A stretch of DNA of 64,000 nt. Source: Blumeriella jaapii (taxonomy: Eukaryota; Ascomycota; Leotiomycetes; Helotiales; Drepanopezizaceae). The DNA lies in NCBI GenBank assembly GCA_009599575.1, contig VWND01000004.1, positions 798,001-862,000 on the forward strand, read 5' to 3'. The notes beneath the pieces were generated by a model, which worked only from the letters and a program-made list of their open reading frames with translations, did not search any database and had not been told where the DNA came from. The stretch's first letter is position 1; every line of letters starts with the position of its first letter. Positions 11,201-22,627 of this stretch are shown here, one piece after another. A program made the translations under genes and the position numbers.

Positions 11201-13736
11201 ACGAATCCATGGACAACCTTGCCCTCCTTGACATCCTCGAAGCTCCTCAAGAGAAGTTTGGTTTTGGCGTCCTTGACGATCTTTGGCTTGTTTGTCAGGA
11301 TAATGGAACGTTTGTGTTCGAGCTTTTGGAGCACCACCAAATCTGTCAAGGTTTGGCCGACTCGAATCTTTTTCAGAGCGGATGCATTCTTTTGTGGTGA
11401 TCCATCAGTGAGTTGGTCTATAGAAATCGTGGCTCGAATTCCATGCAAGTCGAGAGAAATGCTATCGTTTGTCTTCTCCGTGACCACAGCGGAAACAATC
11501 TCGCCAAGTTTCAGCTTCTTCAAGGCAGCTTGTTGAGCAAGGCCGAAGGCCGCGGGGTCCTTGCAAGATACAACCAACCTATTCTCCTCGGGAATGACGT
11601 GGATAACGTGCACATTTACTACCTGTCCGACTCGGAAGTGTTGGCTGGGGTCCTGAATGTAGGCCTCGCTCATCTCAGCGATCGGAAGAAACCGCGGATG
11701 GTCCCATAGAACTGGACCACGGCACCATTAGGGAGGATATTAATAATCGTTCCGGGGCTTTGCATGCCAACTTGAATATCGCCGTAAGAAACAAACATGG
11801 CTGCGTCTGAATTGACCAAAGTCTTCTTGAGAGTGAGTCGAAGCTGTCTCTTTCCGGGATTTGTGGATAAGACTCGAGCTGTGACCACCGAGCCCTCCTT
11901 GAACTTCTTCTCGGGATGGAGCAGATGGACATCTGCCATGTGCGCTTCTGGCACCAAGCCAGAGATGCCATCGGCCAGATTTACCAGTAGGCCTCCCACG
12001 CCTCGATCGTTCACAACGATCTTCTCCACTGTTCCCTTAACCACTCCGCCAACAGGTACGTCTTCGATCCGTAGGAAAGGCTGCGCGATAATCGATGGCT
12101 CTAACGACACGATAAACATTCCATCTAATGCGTTATATCCGATCAATCGTCCGCGATGGATTGAGCCAGCTTTAAAAGGGCCAGAGGTTTCCGCCAGAGT
12201 TTCGATCTTACCGTCCTTGACTCTTGAAATATGGACGAATCCGGCGACACCCCGAACACCCACATCGACAAACAGACCCATGCCTGGCTCCACTTTCTTA
12301 ACCTTTACTCCCTCAATGACAGAAGATAGCGGCAAGATATCGAGAGGATTCTTTGATTCGCTGTTTGAAAGTCCTTGCTGAGGAGAAAGAGTCATGACAT
12401 GGTCCAGCAAAGATACTCCTAACTTCGGTGGCTGAGAGTTTGGGAAAGTGCATATCACTCTTCCCTTGACTTTTGATCCAATCTTGTACTTCTTTTCCAG
12501 GTCAGATGCGTTCGCGCCGGCGCCGGAATGCATCAAATCAGCAGTAACATCAAGCGATCCCATGACTTTTCCAGATATTCCTCTCGAAGTAACATCTGAC
12601 ACCAGGATTTCGACAGCAGTGCCTGGCAGGAAGGCGTCTATCGTTGGAGCGTCAGAGAGGTATGTGAGTTTCTTCGGGTTGGCAATCTTTTTCGGATCCA
12701 TAGACAGCTTGATAATCTTCCCACTCGAGTTTAGGCCAATAACCGTGCACAAGAAAACAGCACCTTCGTCAATACTCGAAAGCGCAACTCCATGCCCAAT
12801 GTCCTTGGAAGACATGAACCCTTTCACATCGGGGCTGGGGAGACCAAGGTCCATGACGAGTCCGTGATCTTCCACACTTGCGACTGATGCCATGAGAGTG
12901 TTGTTGGTGACCACATTTTGCAGAGTGATATTGGTATTCGATTGCTGAGGTCGAAGAGATAGCTCGATGTGTCTCTTAGCTTGCCCAGATCCTACGGCGT
13001 CGTCGTTCTTCGTAGACACAACATATGCTCGAAGGTACTGCCCGATGCGAAACATTTTCTTCAAATCGACATCCTCCGTTTCTGTTTCCTCTTCGTCTTC
13101 TCTCTCACCCCCAGCAATAGCCTCAATCCTTTCAGTGATTTTGTCCGATATGGAAGTTATCGGGACGTATCCGGTCAGATTGTTGGGCAACGACAGGGCG
13201 ATATCGAGGTCATTGATCTGAGAGACTACCCCTAGAACTGTAGAGCCGGGAACGATCCGCTGTGAAGTGTTAGACAGCAAATTTCCCATTTGCGCAGCCC
13301 AGCTTACCTTGTAACTCAATCCTTCGATTCGAACCCCTTCCTCCTCAAGCTCGGCAGCTTCGCGGACTTTCATTGCAATCCCTTTCCCCTTCTTCGGCTT
13401 GTGCCTCTTCTTCTCGCTCGTCTCCCCATCCGCGTTAGCCTCTTCGGACTTGGAGCTCGCGCCCTGCTCGAAGAGAACATCCTGCGTTGCTTGAATCTGA
13501 ATTTGCTTATGCTCCAACGGCGTCAAAAGACTGGCACCGCCTCTGGGAAATGCGACCTCTTCATCGCGGATCTTGGATATCTTGGGGACATGAGGAATCC
13601 TTGATTTCGTGGTAGTGTCTCCATCTTCTGCCCTGGGCCGTTTTGCCGGCCGAATGTTGCCATCTGTGGTATTTCGAGAGCGCGCAAAGGATTCGTTGGT
13701 CGGGCCGCTCTTCCTCTTCTTCTCGATGGGCGCCAT
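8257..13736 (-). CDS. RRP5: rRNA biogenesis protein RRP5 (S1/HAT repeats), one frameshift
   Basis: RRP5 is a nucleolar protein needed for processing of both 18S and 5.8S/25S rRNA. The N-terminal part starts at MAPIEKKRK (13736) and holds many S1 RNA-binding domains. The C-terminal part holds further S1 domains, an acidic stretch (EDEEDGGIDLDNFES), and TPR/HAT repeats ending near 8257. Two short introns, 13307-13260 (48 bp) and 8835-8782 (54 bp), are both multiples of three and lack in-frame stops. The coding sequence is broken near 11682-11692. The upstream frame ends GFFRSLR-stop, while the next frame opens MSEAYIQDPSQHF, as in orthologues. One missing base explains it and gives about 1,792 residues, a normal length (yeast 1,729). 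The break falls inside one S1 domain. Either the sequence has an error or the allele is damaged; the identity itself is not in doubt. Confidence 0.93.
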
Positions 13737-14410
13737 TGTGAAGATGGACCGTCGAGGTTGAAGTGAGTCTGTGGAGAAGTGTGGTCTTCGTGCCACAATC
13801 GCAACTCGGATTTTTTTTACACGCGGGGACTAGCACGAGCCCGATTGCAGGGGTGTATAATCGCCGGCACTAAGTGCAATCAATGTACATGTACTGTACT
13901 GTACATCGTACATACAAACAGTAAGCATTTGCAAGCCCTCTTGGCCAGTGTCGATACCGTACCGAACATGAGTATCGAAATGGAGACATCAACTTCTTGA
14001 TCTCTTGCACTCAAGGCCGAATCAACAGCTTACAGCACCCAAACTATGCTTTGCTTACCTGCAGCACCTTTCCACACGGAGCAGCCATTCAACAAGCCCC
14101 TCCCTACGCAGGTCAGAGGCTCTATCCACGTGTAACTCACTATCCCGAGGCGACTCTCACCGGTCTGCGAGATACGAGTAAGGTCGGCGGCAGGCAATCG
14201 AGCACCTACAGTACTACAGTACTACTGTATGTACCTAATGTACCTGTGGGCAGAGCTTGTGACATCAGCCTGCCAAGTCAAGCGCGAAACTGCCCCAAAC
14301 CAAAGTTGTCGACCCACAAATACACCACGTCTACTACAGTACAGCCTTTTGCTCGCTCAGCTGGATCAACATTACCATCAACATCTACGCGTGCCGTGCT
14401 ATCTTCTTTA
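13737..14410. promoter_or_regulatory. Divergent promoter interval, RRP5 / YML020W-like gene
   Basis: This 674-bp interval separates two divergent starts. It contains three clusters of the TACTGTA/TACAGTA motif, near 13,888-13,906, 14,208-14,230 and 14,334-14,343. Their role is unknown; the promoter call rests on gene orientation. Confidence 0.5.
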
Positions 14411-17032
14411 ATGGGCCCATTACGGAAATCCAAACGAGCCAGAACGAAGCCTCCCACCGAGAACAAACCGAGTGGCTCCTCGAGTCCACCGCCACTCGAG
14501 CAAAGCTCCTCGAGCACGGCGAATCCCTCAGTCCCTGTAGCTGAGACCCCTAGCGATGCCACACATAAGCAGGATGATGTCGCTACTCTCTCGAAACCCG
14601 TCAAGCCCGAGGCTACCTCTTCGAAATCTGTTCGTCCGTCTCACCGTCCCGTAAAGCTTGACTGACACCCTTTGTAGCCAAACATGAAGAGCAGTTGGTA
14701 TGGCACATGGCCTAGGAAATCGTTGGCTTCTACGCAAGTGGCAAGGGAGTCGATCCTTGCAGACAAACCGACGAACTCGTCTACTATCGACTTAAGTCGA
14801 TTTGAGCCGAAGAAGTCCCCAGCAACCACGTCTGCCCCTACGGATGCCCGGCCACCCTCCATGTATCTAGGAAAGAGTAGGGAGACTTCGGAAATATCTA
14901 GGGGAGGAGGAGTATCGGACGTTGATGGACCAGCAGACAAGGGCAACAAGACGATCAAAGCATCTTCCTTGAAGGGAGGAACCCCCACGGTTGACGAGGG
15001 GCCGGAGGGGAGGGACGAGCCATCACGGGCTGACGAAATTCCAGCGAGACCTGCAACTTCCTCTGGCTGGTTAGGAGGCTGGCTCAGCCGACCTGCTGGG
15101 TATGTGCCGAGTATTCCTGATAAGGCACCTGAGGTTGCGCCAACGGTCGAAGTTGGGGAGAGGTCAACTTTTGAGGAGCAGATCCCTGAGCCAGGAGTGA
15201 CTATCCATTCAGAAGATGCCCCGAATTCAACTGTGCCACATGCCGCTTCGAGTTCCTGGTTTGGCCTTTGGCCAACTGCTGCGCCATCGAACGCCACGGA
15301 AGCACCGAAGGAGGAAATTCCAGTGAAAATCCGGGAAAACGACGGAGACGCCGTTATTTCAGACGTTCCCACTCATGAAGCCTCCAGCCCAGAGCAAGCA
15401 GTTCCAGCAGCCGGTTCTAGTTGGGCTTTCTGGTCAAGTGAGCCCTCTAAGAAGTCAGCAGAAATGCCAAATAAGCCGGCAACTTCTGGAGAAGTTGCAG
15501 TCACCGGAGACGCTTCTCAAGACAAACCTCAGCCTTCGAAGACGGCTACTGTGAAACAAGATAAACAGTCTAAACCTAACAAAAGAGGACGGTCACAGTC
15601 CTCTGAAATCGACGCTGCGCTGCTGAAAACGAGCCTCGCCGAGCCATCCAAAGCTGCAGCCACTTCAAGCCCTGCGGCAAAATCCTTGCCTCCTAACCTT
15701 CTTATACCTTCAGTGAAGAGCACTTATAGACTTATAGAGAATCCTTCAATACTGAAACAAATCGCTCGGCTGTTGTTACGCGGCCATCAACAGCCTGTGA
15801 AGCACGTGTCTCTCACAAAAGATTTACCCAAGATCAGGAAGGCACTTGCAATCGGCATTCACGGTCTCTTTCCCGCACCCCTGCTAAGAACTGTCATTGG
15901 CCAACCAACAGGGACATCCATCCGATTTGCAAATCATGGTGCAGAAGCAATCCGGAGATGGACCGAGAAGCACGGTTCGGTGGACTGCGAAATTGAAAAA
16001 GTGGCACTGGAGGGCGAGGGCAAGATTGCCGAGCGGGTCGACAACCTATGGAAGCTACTTCTCAACTGGATTGACCATGTCCGGAAAGCAGACTTCGTGC
16101 TAGTTTCGTGCCATTCGCAAGGAGTTCCAGTGGCTCTAATGCTAGTAGCCAAACTGATTGAGTTTGGCGTAGTTACGAACGGGAAGATTGGAGTGTGTGC
16201 AATGGCTGGAGTATCCCTGGGTCCCTTCTCGGACTACAAGTCTCGACTTTTTAGTGGGTCTGCCGGTGAGTTGTTCGAATTTGCTGATCCGGAGAGCGCT
16301 GTCTCCAAAAGATATGAGGAGTCGCTCAAGGTAGCTATGAAGTATGGAGTCAGAGTAACTTATTGTGGCTCGATCGACGACCAACTGGTTTCTCTGGAGG
16401 TGAGAACCGCTCAAAATTCGTCGGCTGCAGGCGCTAATTCAGAGCAGTCCTCCATATTTTCCACTGTCAGCCACCCCTATATCTTCCGCGCTGTCTTTGT
16501 AGATGGTCGCATACACGCTCCAGACTTGTGAGAGGCCTGTGATCAATTCCAAACACATTGACTAACGCACCCTAGCCTTTCGCACCTCGTCGGGTTTGCA
16601 CTGAAGCTACGGAATCTTGGCGTTTCCGACCATGGACTTATCAGAGAGCTTTCAGCGCCTCTTGCTGGAAGTCTGTATACAGGTGCAGGCCATTCACGAC
16701 TCTACGACGATGGGAACGTTTACGAGTAGGTGCCCAAGCTTTACTTTCTGGGATGCTTCGCTGACCATTCTAGCCTTGCGGTTGAGTACGCACTGGAAAC
16801 TACTTCGGTGGGCGACGTCCCAATAGAGATCAGAAAGTACGAGATTCCGACAAACGGAAATCCTTATGTTTTACCTTGGATTATGCGGGGTCTCTTAGAA
16901 GAAGACTTTGTCAAGACGGAGCTCAATCGGGAGACAACAGAGCTGTTGAAGCAATTCGACGATTGGAAGCCCGCTACGAAGGTCCTCAAGGACGTGAAGT
17001 ACAGGCTGGAAGCTGTCAGGTCGAAGTTATGA
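14411..17032 (+). CDS. YML020W-like protein with alpha/beta-hydrolase-type motif
   Basis: Four exons (14411-14629, 14678-16527, 16576-16725, 16774-17032) encode 825 residues. All three introns are 48 bp and all junctions keep frame. The closest family I recognise is the fungal YML020W (YMC020W-like) group, whose function is unknown. The N-terminal half is low-complexity (Pro/Ser/Thr/Glu) with four tryptophan motifs: SSWYGTWP, SGWLGGWLS, SSWFGLWP and SSWAFWSS. The C-terminal half looks like an alpha/beta hydrolase. FVLVSCHSQGVPVAL places a candidate nucleophile Ser553 in an x-H-S-Q-G elbow, and a conserved GSLYTGAGHSRLYDD follows. The first intron uses the donor GTTCGT. Start choice: MGPLRKSKRAR fits the basic N-terminus of the family; an in-frame ATG at 13997 would add unrelated sequence. 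Lipase activity is possible but unproven. Confidence 0.84.
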
Positions 17033-17718
17033 AATGGGGTTTGAGGCACAGGATAGGGATGGCAAGCTGATGCTCCTTGGTGGGGATCCCAACCGGAAGG
17101 GACACTGTTTGGCGTTTAGAACATGTAGATGGCTTTGCTAGCAAAATGATACCCGCACATAAGAGAATATCAGGGTTTGCGTGCATCACGCAAGACAACC
17201 TCGCTCCTCGGACTGAAAGGAGAGTTGAGATCAACTTTCGAGGGCACATTGAACTGCAAAGTAGGTACCTTTTGAACACACTGTAGGTCATGATTCGGCC
17301 GTTGCCAGGCCCTTCCCCAACAGCTGCCAGTGTTTGGAGCCAAATTGGTCCTGTGATACCATCTACATTCCACTGATGGAATGTCGCACCTAAGTTTCGA
17401 AAAGCGTACGTCCTCCAAGACCCCAGAGTACAAAATTGAGACATTAAAGTGTGTACTTTTCTCACAGTACTGTAGAAGTAGAATTGACGTGCGCATGGCA
17501 TGGCATGGCACGCCCTGCCCCTGCCCCACTTGGGTCTTTTGTTCTAGCGTCATGCGAGGCTGTCTTTTGACTGAAGTGACTTCCCTTCGACAAGAATACA
17601 ACAACACAACAACCTCGAACATCAACCAACAACATAGCTATCGATATCAATCTTCGCTTCGATATTGGCTAGATGGTCTTCGATCTCGGAACATGATATC
17701 ACTGCTGCAGTTCTTATC
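17033..17718. other. Intergenic spacer and DOT1 upstream region
   Basis: This 686-bp interval lies between two tandem plus-strand genes. It holds one ACAGTACTGTAG site at 17,464-17,475 and a CAAC-rich stretch just before DOT1 that resembles a fungal 5' UTR. No conserved coding sequence is seen. Confidence 0.5.
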
Positions 17719-19318
17719 ATGTCTTTCTTCAGTGGAGGCAAGAAGTCCGGCATCAAACCTGTCAAAGGAGTAATTCGAACAATCAAAGTCCAAAACGCCG
17801 CCCAGCCGACAGCGCTACCCTCCGCCCGAAGAGCAAGACAAGATTCTTCTCAACCCCAGGCCGCGTCACCTCGTGCCTCCTATCCATCAACAACTACTAG
17901 CCCAGTCCCCTCCTCAGATCGGCAAGATTCTCCCCATCAGCGACCCCTAAAACGCCAGGCTTCTCGTCAGCTGTCACCGGCAGAACGTTGTATCACAACC
18001 GACAGTAGTAGTGAGGGCGATGAAGACGGAGATGCGGAGGCGAATGCGTCAGATACCAATCCATACAAGCGCCTGAAGAACGACCAACCTGTTGATTTTC
18101 GAAGAAAATTGCGCTGCGATGAAGCGTTCGTGGGAACGGACGGAGGCGCTTTCGAGATGATTCATGCCATGGATGTCAAATATCCTGGCCATGTCCCCAA
18201 GTCTCCTTCCGACATCTTCAAAGTGCGGCTGAAGTACCCTAGCGTGTCCCGTTCAGAAAGGTACGATGACAAAAGCTTGGAGTAGTGGTGGCTTCATCCA
18301 AGCAAGGCTGACATTGTCTGATAGATTCGATCTAATATCCGACAAGAACACAATCGATACTGATTCTCTTAAGGAGATCGTTGAGGTTGCTAGGATCGTC
18401 CGAGATGTTTACTTGTCGCCCAAACAAGCAAAGGTTTTCAGCGACCCCGACTCCGGTATCATTCGTAATTTAGAACGCGCAACAAATGAGATAACAAGTT
18501 GCAAACGGAGGCCCGGCAAAGACCTACTAAAGAACTTCGAGAGCGCAGTCAGAAAATACAACAACGCGATCAAAGTCTACCTCGAAAACGGTTCACTGGC
18601 TAAGAACCTCGAACATTTGCATCATCTATCACCGAAGTTGGTCCAGCTTATTCTTAAACAGGCCTACGAACGATCTGTTTCGCCACGGGTTGACCTCCTG
18701 AACAAGTACCAAACCGGTTCAGATGAAGTCTATGGCGAGCTCTGCTTCCCCTTTGTGCGCCGTGTTCTTACGCAGCTTGAGCTCAACTCAGACCAAGTCT
18801 TCGTCGACCTGGGCTCTGGAGTTGGGAACGTCGTTTTGCAGGCTGCGCTGCAATTTGGCTGTGAGAGCTGGGGCTGTGAAATGATGCCGAACGCCTGTGA
18901 GCTCGCAGATAGACAGGTAGCCGAGTTTGCTGCTCGTTGCCGACTGTGGGGGCTCCACGCCGGCAAAGTGCACTTGGAAAAGGGCGACTTCCTGGCCAAT
19001 GATGTGATCAAGGCTGCTTTACGGAAGGCGGACGTTGTTTTGGTCAATAACGAGGTCTTCAGCTCGGAAACTAACGAAGCGCTTAGATATCTCTTCTTGG
19101 ATCTCAAAGATGGATGTTATATCATCTCCCTGCAATCCTTCGCTGTTGGAAATGGACGCAATGAGAATGATGCCGCGAATTTGATACAAAACCAGATTTA
19201 CGGCGAGTTCAGCGACGGGGACGTTAGTTGGACAAGCGGACGCGGCCGGTACTTTGTTGCTACGAAGGATCAAGGCCATCTCACCAGAATCAGCGCCGCG
19301 AATAAGTCACACTCCTGA
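17719..19318 (+). CDS. DOT1: Histone H3 lysine-79 methyltransferase DOT1
   Basis: Two exons, 17719-18260 and 18325-19318, with a 64-bp intron, encode 511 residues. DOT1 transfers methyl groups from S-adenosylmethionine to H3K79 in nucleosomes. It acts in telomeric silencing, the DNA-damage checkpoint and transcription-linked chromatin marking. Unlike other histone lysine methyltransferases it has a seven-beta-strand rather than a SET fold. The N-terminal third is basic and disordered, as in yeast Dot1, where this part binds the nucleosome. The catalytic core shows KYQTGSDEVYGEL, the SAM-binding DLGSGVGN (residues 342-349), the acidic CEMMPNACELA, and NNEVFSSETNEALRYLFLDL. The intron joins SER to FDLISDKNTI. 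The length is close to yeast Dot1 (582) and the domain is complete. Confidence 0.96.
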
Positions 19319-19517
19319 TTTTGTAGCGCTTTCGGTTTTCGTCTTCTACGGTGGTCTGGAGAAGCGCGTGGAAGATTTGATGAGGATGATGATTGATGAA
19401 TACATTGTACAGTATTGAACTGACACAGCGAAGTTAGCGTTAGGCGATTTGAACACAGCGCTCAATGAATAAATACACCTTGATACCCATGCCCTCTCTT
19501 TCGCTACCCCGTGCATC

Positions 19518-20208
19518 TCATCCAAATGCCTTGTTCATCTCCTCTGCTTCCCTGCCCTTGCGAGCCATCCACCGGTCTATCAACTCCGTGTTCTCGGCCC
19601 TGAGATCCTTGACTTTTTGCTCGGACATGTTGAGCTGCAAGTTCAGCGAAATAACCTCATCATGAACATCCTTGAAGTCGTAAGCCAAGCAGCCACCTGC
19701 GGCCTACCAACAAAACCTACATCTAAGAGCTTCGACTTCCCCCGCAGTTCCTCGTCTCTGTCCTTCAGCTTCTGAGAGAGATATGCGCGTTCTCGGGACA
19801 GCTCGTCCACTTGCTTAGACTCAGATCTGCTCTTGGCTTTCAGCTTGCTTAGTTCTGTCTCTGTAAGTTTGATCCGCGATTGCAGTTGTCCGTTCGACCG
19901 CAAGGCTTCTGCCAGGTCCCGTCTTAATTGCGCTGTGCCATCGTTCGGACTCGGCAGTATGCTTGCGTCTCGCGGGTTTGCCTGCGTGGCAGGAAGGACA
20001 GCGTTGGCGGCTTTTTCGGCCTCGAGTTCTGCTACTTGGTCCAGTAGATTCGTGACTATTGGGACCGTCAGTACGATTCACGGGCTTGAGTGGATATGAC
20101 GGTCGCACAGGCTGAGATCAAATCAGCATCCAGCCTTTGGTAGCTGGCTTTTTCCCGCTGGTCCCGTTCTTGTAGGTTCTGAATGTACTCATCCCGCCAC
20201 GAAGTCAT
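19518..20208 (-). CDS. ATG16: Autophagy protein ATG16
   Basis: Three exons (20208-20109, 20055-19721, 19670-19518), with 53- and 50-bp introns, encode 195 residues. ATG16 binds the ATG12-ATG5 conjugate and directs ATG8 lipidation to the phagophore. The N-terminal helix [19 protein letters not shown] matches the ATG5-interacting motif. A long coiled coil ([18 protein letters not shown]) then mediates dimerisation and ends in [11 protein letters not shown]. The protein has no C-terminal WD40 domain, as is usual for short fungal ATG16. Splicing restores the continuous coiled coil at SAFTNLLDQ and KLLDDVHDEV. It is divergent from YPT7. The small first exon (33 complete codons) is easily missed. 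Confidence 0.91.
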
Positions 20209-20614
20209 GGTAACCAGATTTGCGAGCAAAGATTTGAGCCGGACTACATTGCTGTGTAGAGTCGGGGGTTAATACTCATCGCAAACTGATCTCGTTGCGG
20301 CTGAACTCTATCGAGCTTGTGACGATGGTAAGTTTGAGGATGCGGGCGCTAGTCGCAGCTTCGGGCATTAGCGGCGAAAGCCTAAGTGCTCTCCCTGGAG
20401 GCTGGAACCCTTCCTTACAACTCACCAACACGACCGGGCATTGATATCGACTCTTCGTTACGAACATCGCTCGCCAAAGACCGGACGGACGGTATCAACG
20501 AGCAAGAAAGTCGAAAGAAGCAGTCTCGGGTCTGTTACTAGGTAGGAAACGAAGCACGAGGACCAAGGTACTTGCCATCGCGCATCAGCCACATCTCCAG
20601 CTTCCCACTTCACC
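20209..20614. promoter_or_regulatory. Divergent promoter interval, ATG16 / YPT7
   Basis: This 406-bp interval separates the start codons of two autophagy-route genes. The ATG of YPT7 sits in a good context (CACCATGG). I could not identify a specific regulator site by eye. The bidirectional role is inferred from layout. Confidence 0.55.
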
Positions 20615-21587
20615 ATGGCGTCCAGAAAGAAGGTGTTGCTTAAAGTAAGGGACTCGCGCTTGCGATAGCCTGTCAGCAAATGTGTAGAGCTCATTGGATA
20701 CATAGGTCATCATCTTGGGCGACAGCGGCGTCGGCAAGACCAGTTTGATGAATCAATATGTACGTCGGCAACATCCTCACTGCCACCGGCACAGGCACAC
20801 GAGCATACCATACACGCGGAAATAAGGCTGATGATGAGTCAGGTCAACAAGAAGTTCAGCGCGAGCTACAAGGCAACGATCGGGGCGGATTTTCTCACAA
20901 AGGAGGTGCTGGTTGACGACAGGCTTGTTACCATGCAGGTATGGCGCCTGCCCCCATACATGAGCACATGATTATGGGAGGCTGACAGGATCCAGCTCTG
21001 GGACACAGCAGGGCAAGAGAGGTTCCAATCGCTGGGTGTAGCATTCTACAGGGGTGCCGATTGTTGCGTGCTAGTATACGACGTCAACAACTCCAAGAGT
21101 TTCGATACCCTTGACAGCTGGAGGGACGAGTTTCTGATTCAGGCGTCGCCGAGAGATCCCGATAGCTTTCCTTTCGTTAGTCAAAACCTCAGGCTGCTCT
21201 GGAAGAGAGAAGCTAACGCGCATAGGTCGTGCTGGGAAACAAGATAGACGTGGAGGAGAACAAGAGAGTGGTATGTTGGGATAGCTGGAGGCTTGCAACG
21301 TGTGCTGATAAGGGAACCAGATCTCCTCAAAACGAGCCATGACTTTCTGTCAGTCCAAGGGTGGTATCCCGTATTTCGAGACCAGCGCAAAGGAGGCTAT
21401 CAACGTAGAGCAGGCATTCGAAGGTCGGTTTGACTACCCTCCCTTCCTTGGGTCTGCTCACTGACACCACTTTGAAGTCATCGCAAGAAATGCACTGGCC
21501 CAAGAAGAATCTGAGGAATTCAGTGGCGACTTCTCAGACCCGATCAACATTCACATTGAGAATGATAGAGATGGATGCGCGTGCTAG
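20615..21587 (+). CDS. YPT7: Rab7-type GTPase YPT7
   Basis: Seven exons (20615-20644, 20706-20759, 20843-20938, 20996-21175, 21226-21270, 21321-21423, 21478-21587) encode 205 residues. YPT7 controls the last fusion steps at the vacuole: homotypic vacuole, late-endosome and autophagosome fusion, through the HOPS tether. All G motifs are present: P-loop GDSGVGKT (15-22), WDTAGQE with the catalytic Gln67, NKID (125-128) and ETSAKE. The C-terminus ends CAC, a Rab-type double geranylgeranylation site. Exon 1 is only 30 bp ([10 protein letters not shown]). Six introns in a gene this short is dense, but every junction is GT-AG and in frame. The length matches Rab7 proteins (205-208). Confidence 0.98.
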
Positions 21588-22627
21588 AATGGGAGATCCC
21601 ACAGCAGCCTCCTCTCTCCATGGCCATGCGCACGGACTGTGCTCTCTACCTTCTCGTCGTCTGAAGGGCTCTCGTTTCTGTATTTGGCGCCCGTCCGGGC
21701 ACAGCTCTTACGACTGGGCACAATGGACCGGGGGTGGGAGATATGTGTACATAATGATCGGTGCTGGCGCTCTGGTGTCTGCGTCTATTGTCTATACAGA
21801 ATGCATACCGGGTTTTGAAGAAAGCTTAGATTCCACTTTTGAGATGGAGAAGATGTGCCTTTTCCTGTACGGATGCAATCAACCTAGGGCGTTAAGTTAT
21901 ACAGTGATGTCTACGTGAAGGCCCCACCATATCTAGCCTATAGATAGATTTCTGGTTACAGACAGATCTTACTTACAGCTATATACAGTAAGATTGTCTA
22001 GCTAGGACTTGTACTCCCCGCAGGCAAGTACTGTGTAAATTTATGTAGCTCCGAAGAAGGCCATTGCTTGTTTCCTTCATCCGAGTCTCGATAGGCATGT
22101 AATGTAATGTCTTCAGCTATGGATTGGCTTATTGAATGGCAAATTGATCATTGCAATGGCAACACTTTAATCTGCGTTGGCTCCAGAAGACGCTGCGCCA
22201 AAGACATGGTAAGCAATTCGATATCCCTCCCGTGCTTGTGTAATGCTGTACCGCAGAGCCGCACGAGCAGCTGCCCGAACACTTGTTTTCGCAGGCAGGG
22301 GCACGATCACGGAATGCTTGCCTTGCAGGGGTGTCGAATATCTCGGCTTGCAGTACTTTACAAAGGTATTTACAATATCTTTCTCCCTCCCACTTTGTTT
22401 CCCTTGGCTTCGTTTTCTGACCGTCGACGCGCAGCTATTGTTGCCTCCTTGCGAAACAGAGTGCATGATCACATCATTTGCCTTACAGCTACTGAGCTGG
22501 CTCTCCCACGTCCCATGAATCCAGCATTCCTCGCTTTAAGACCTCCTTGACGGAACCACCACGATAATTACCAACGCCCCTCGACCCGGCTGACGTCTTC
22601 GAGGCAACAACAGTCGTTGGGAACATC
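21588..22627. other. Intergenic spacer
   Basis: About 1.0 kb lies between YPT7 and the next plus-strand gene. It includes an AT-rich stretch near 21,930-22,050. No conserved frame, repeat array or RNA gene is recognisable. The distal part probably holds the promoter of the transporter gene. Confidence 0.5.

Noticed and set aside
13318..13342. GATTCGAACC-like word as a tRNA B box
   Set aside because: It is within RRP5 coding sequence with no acceptor stem or A box around it. A similar word near 26,015 is inside an intron.
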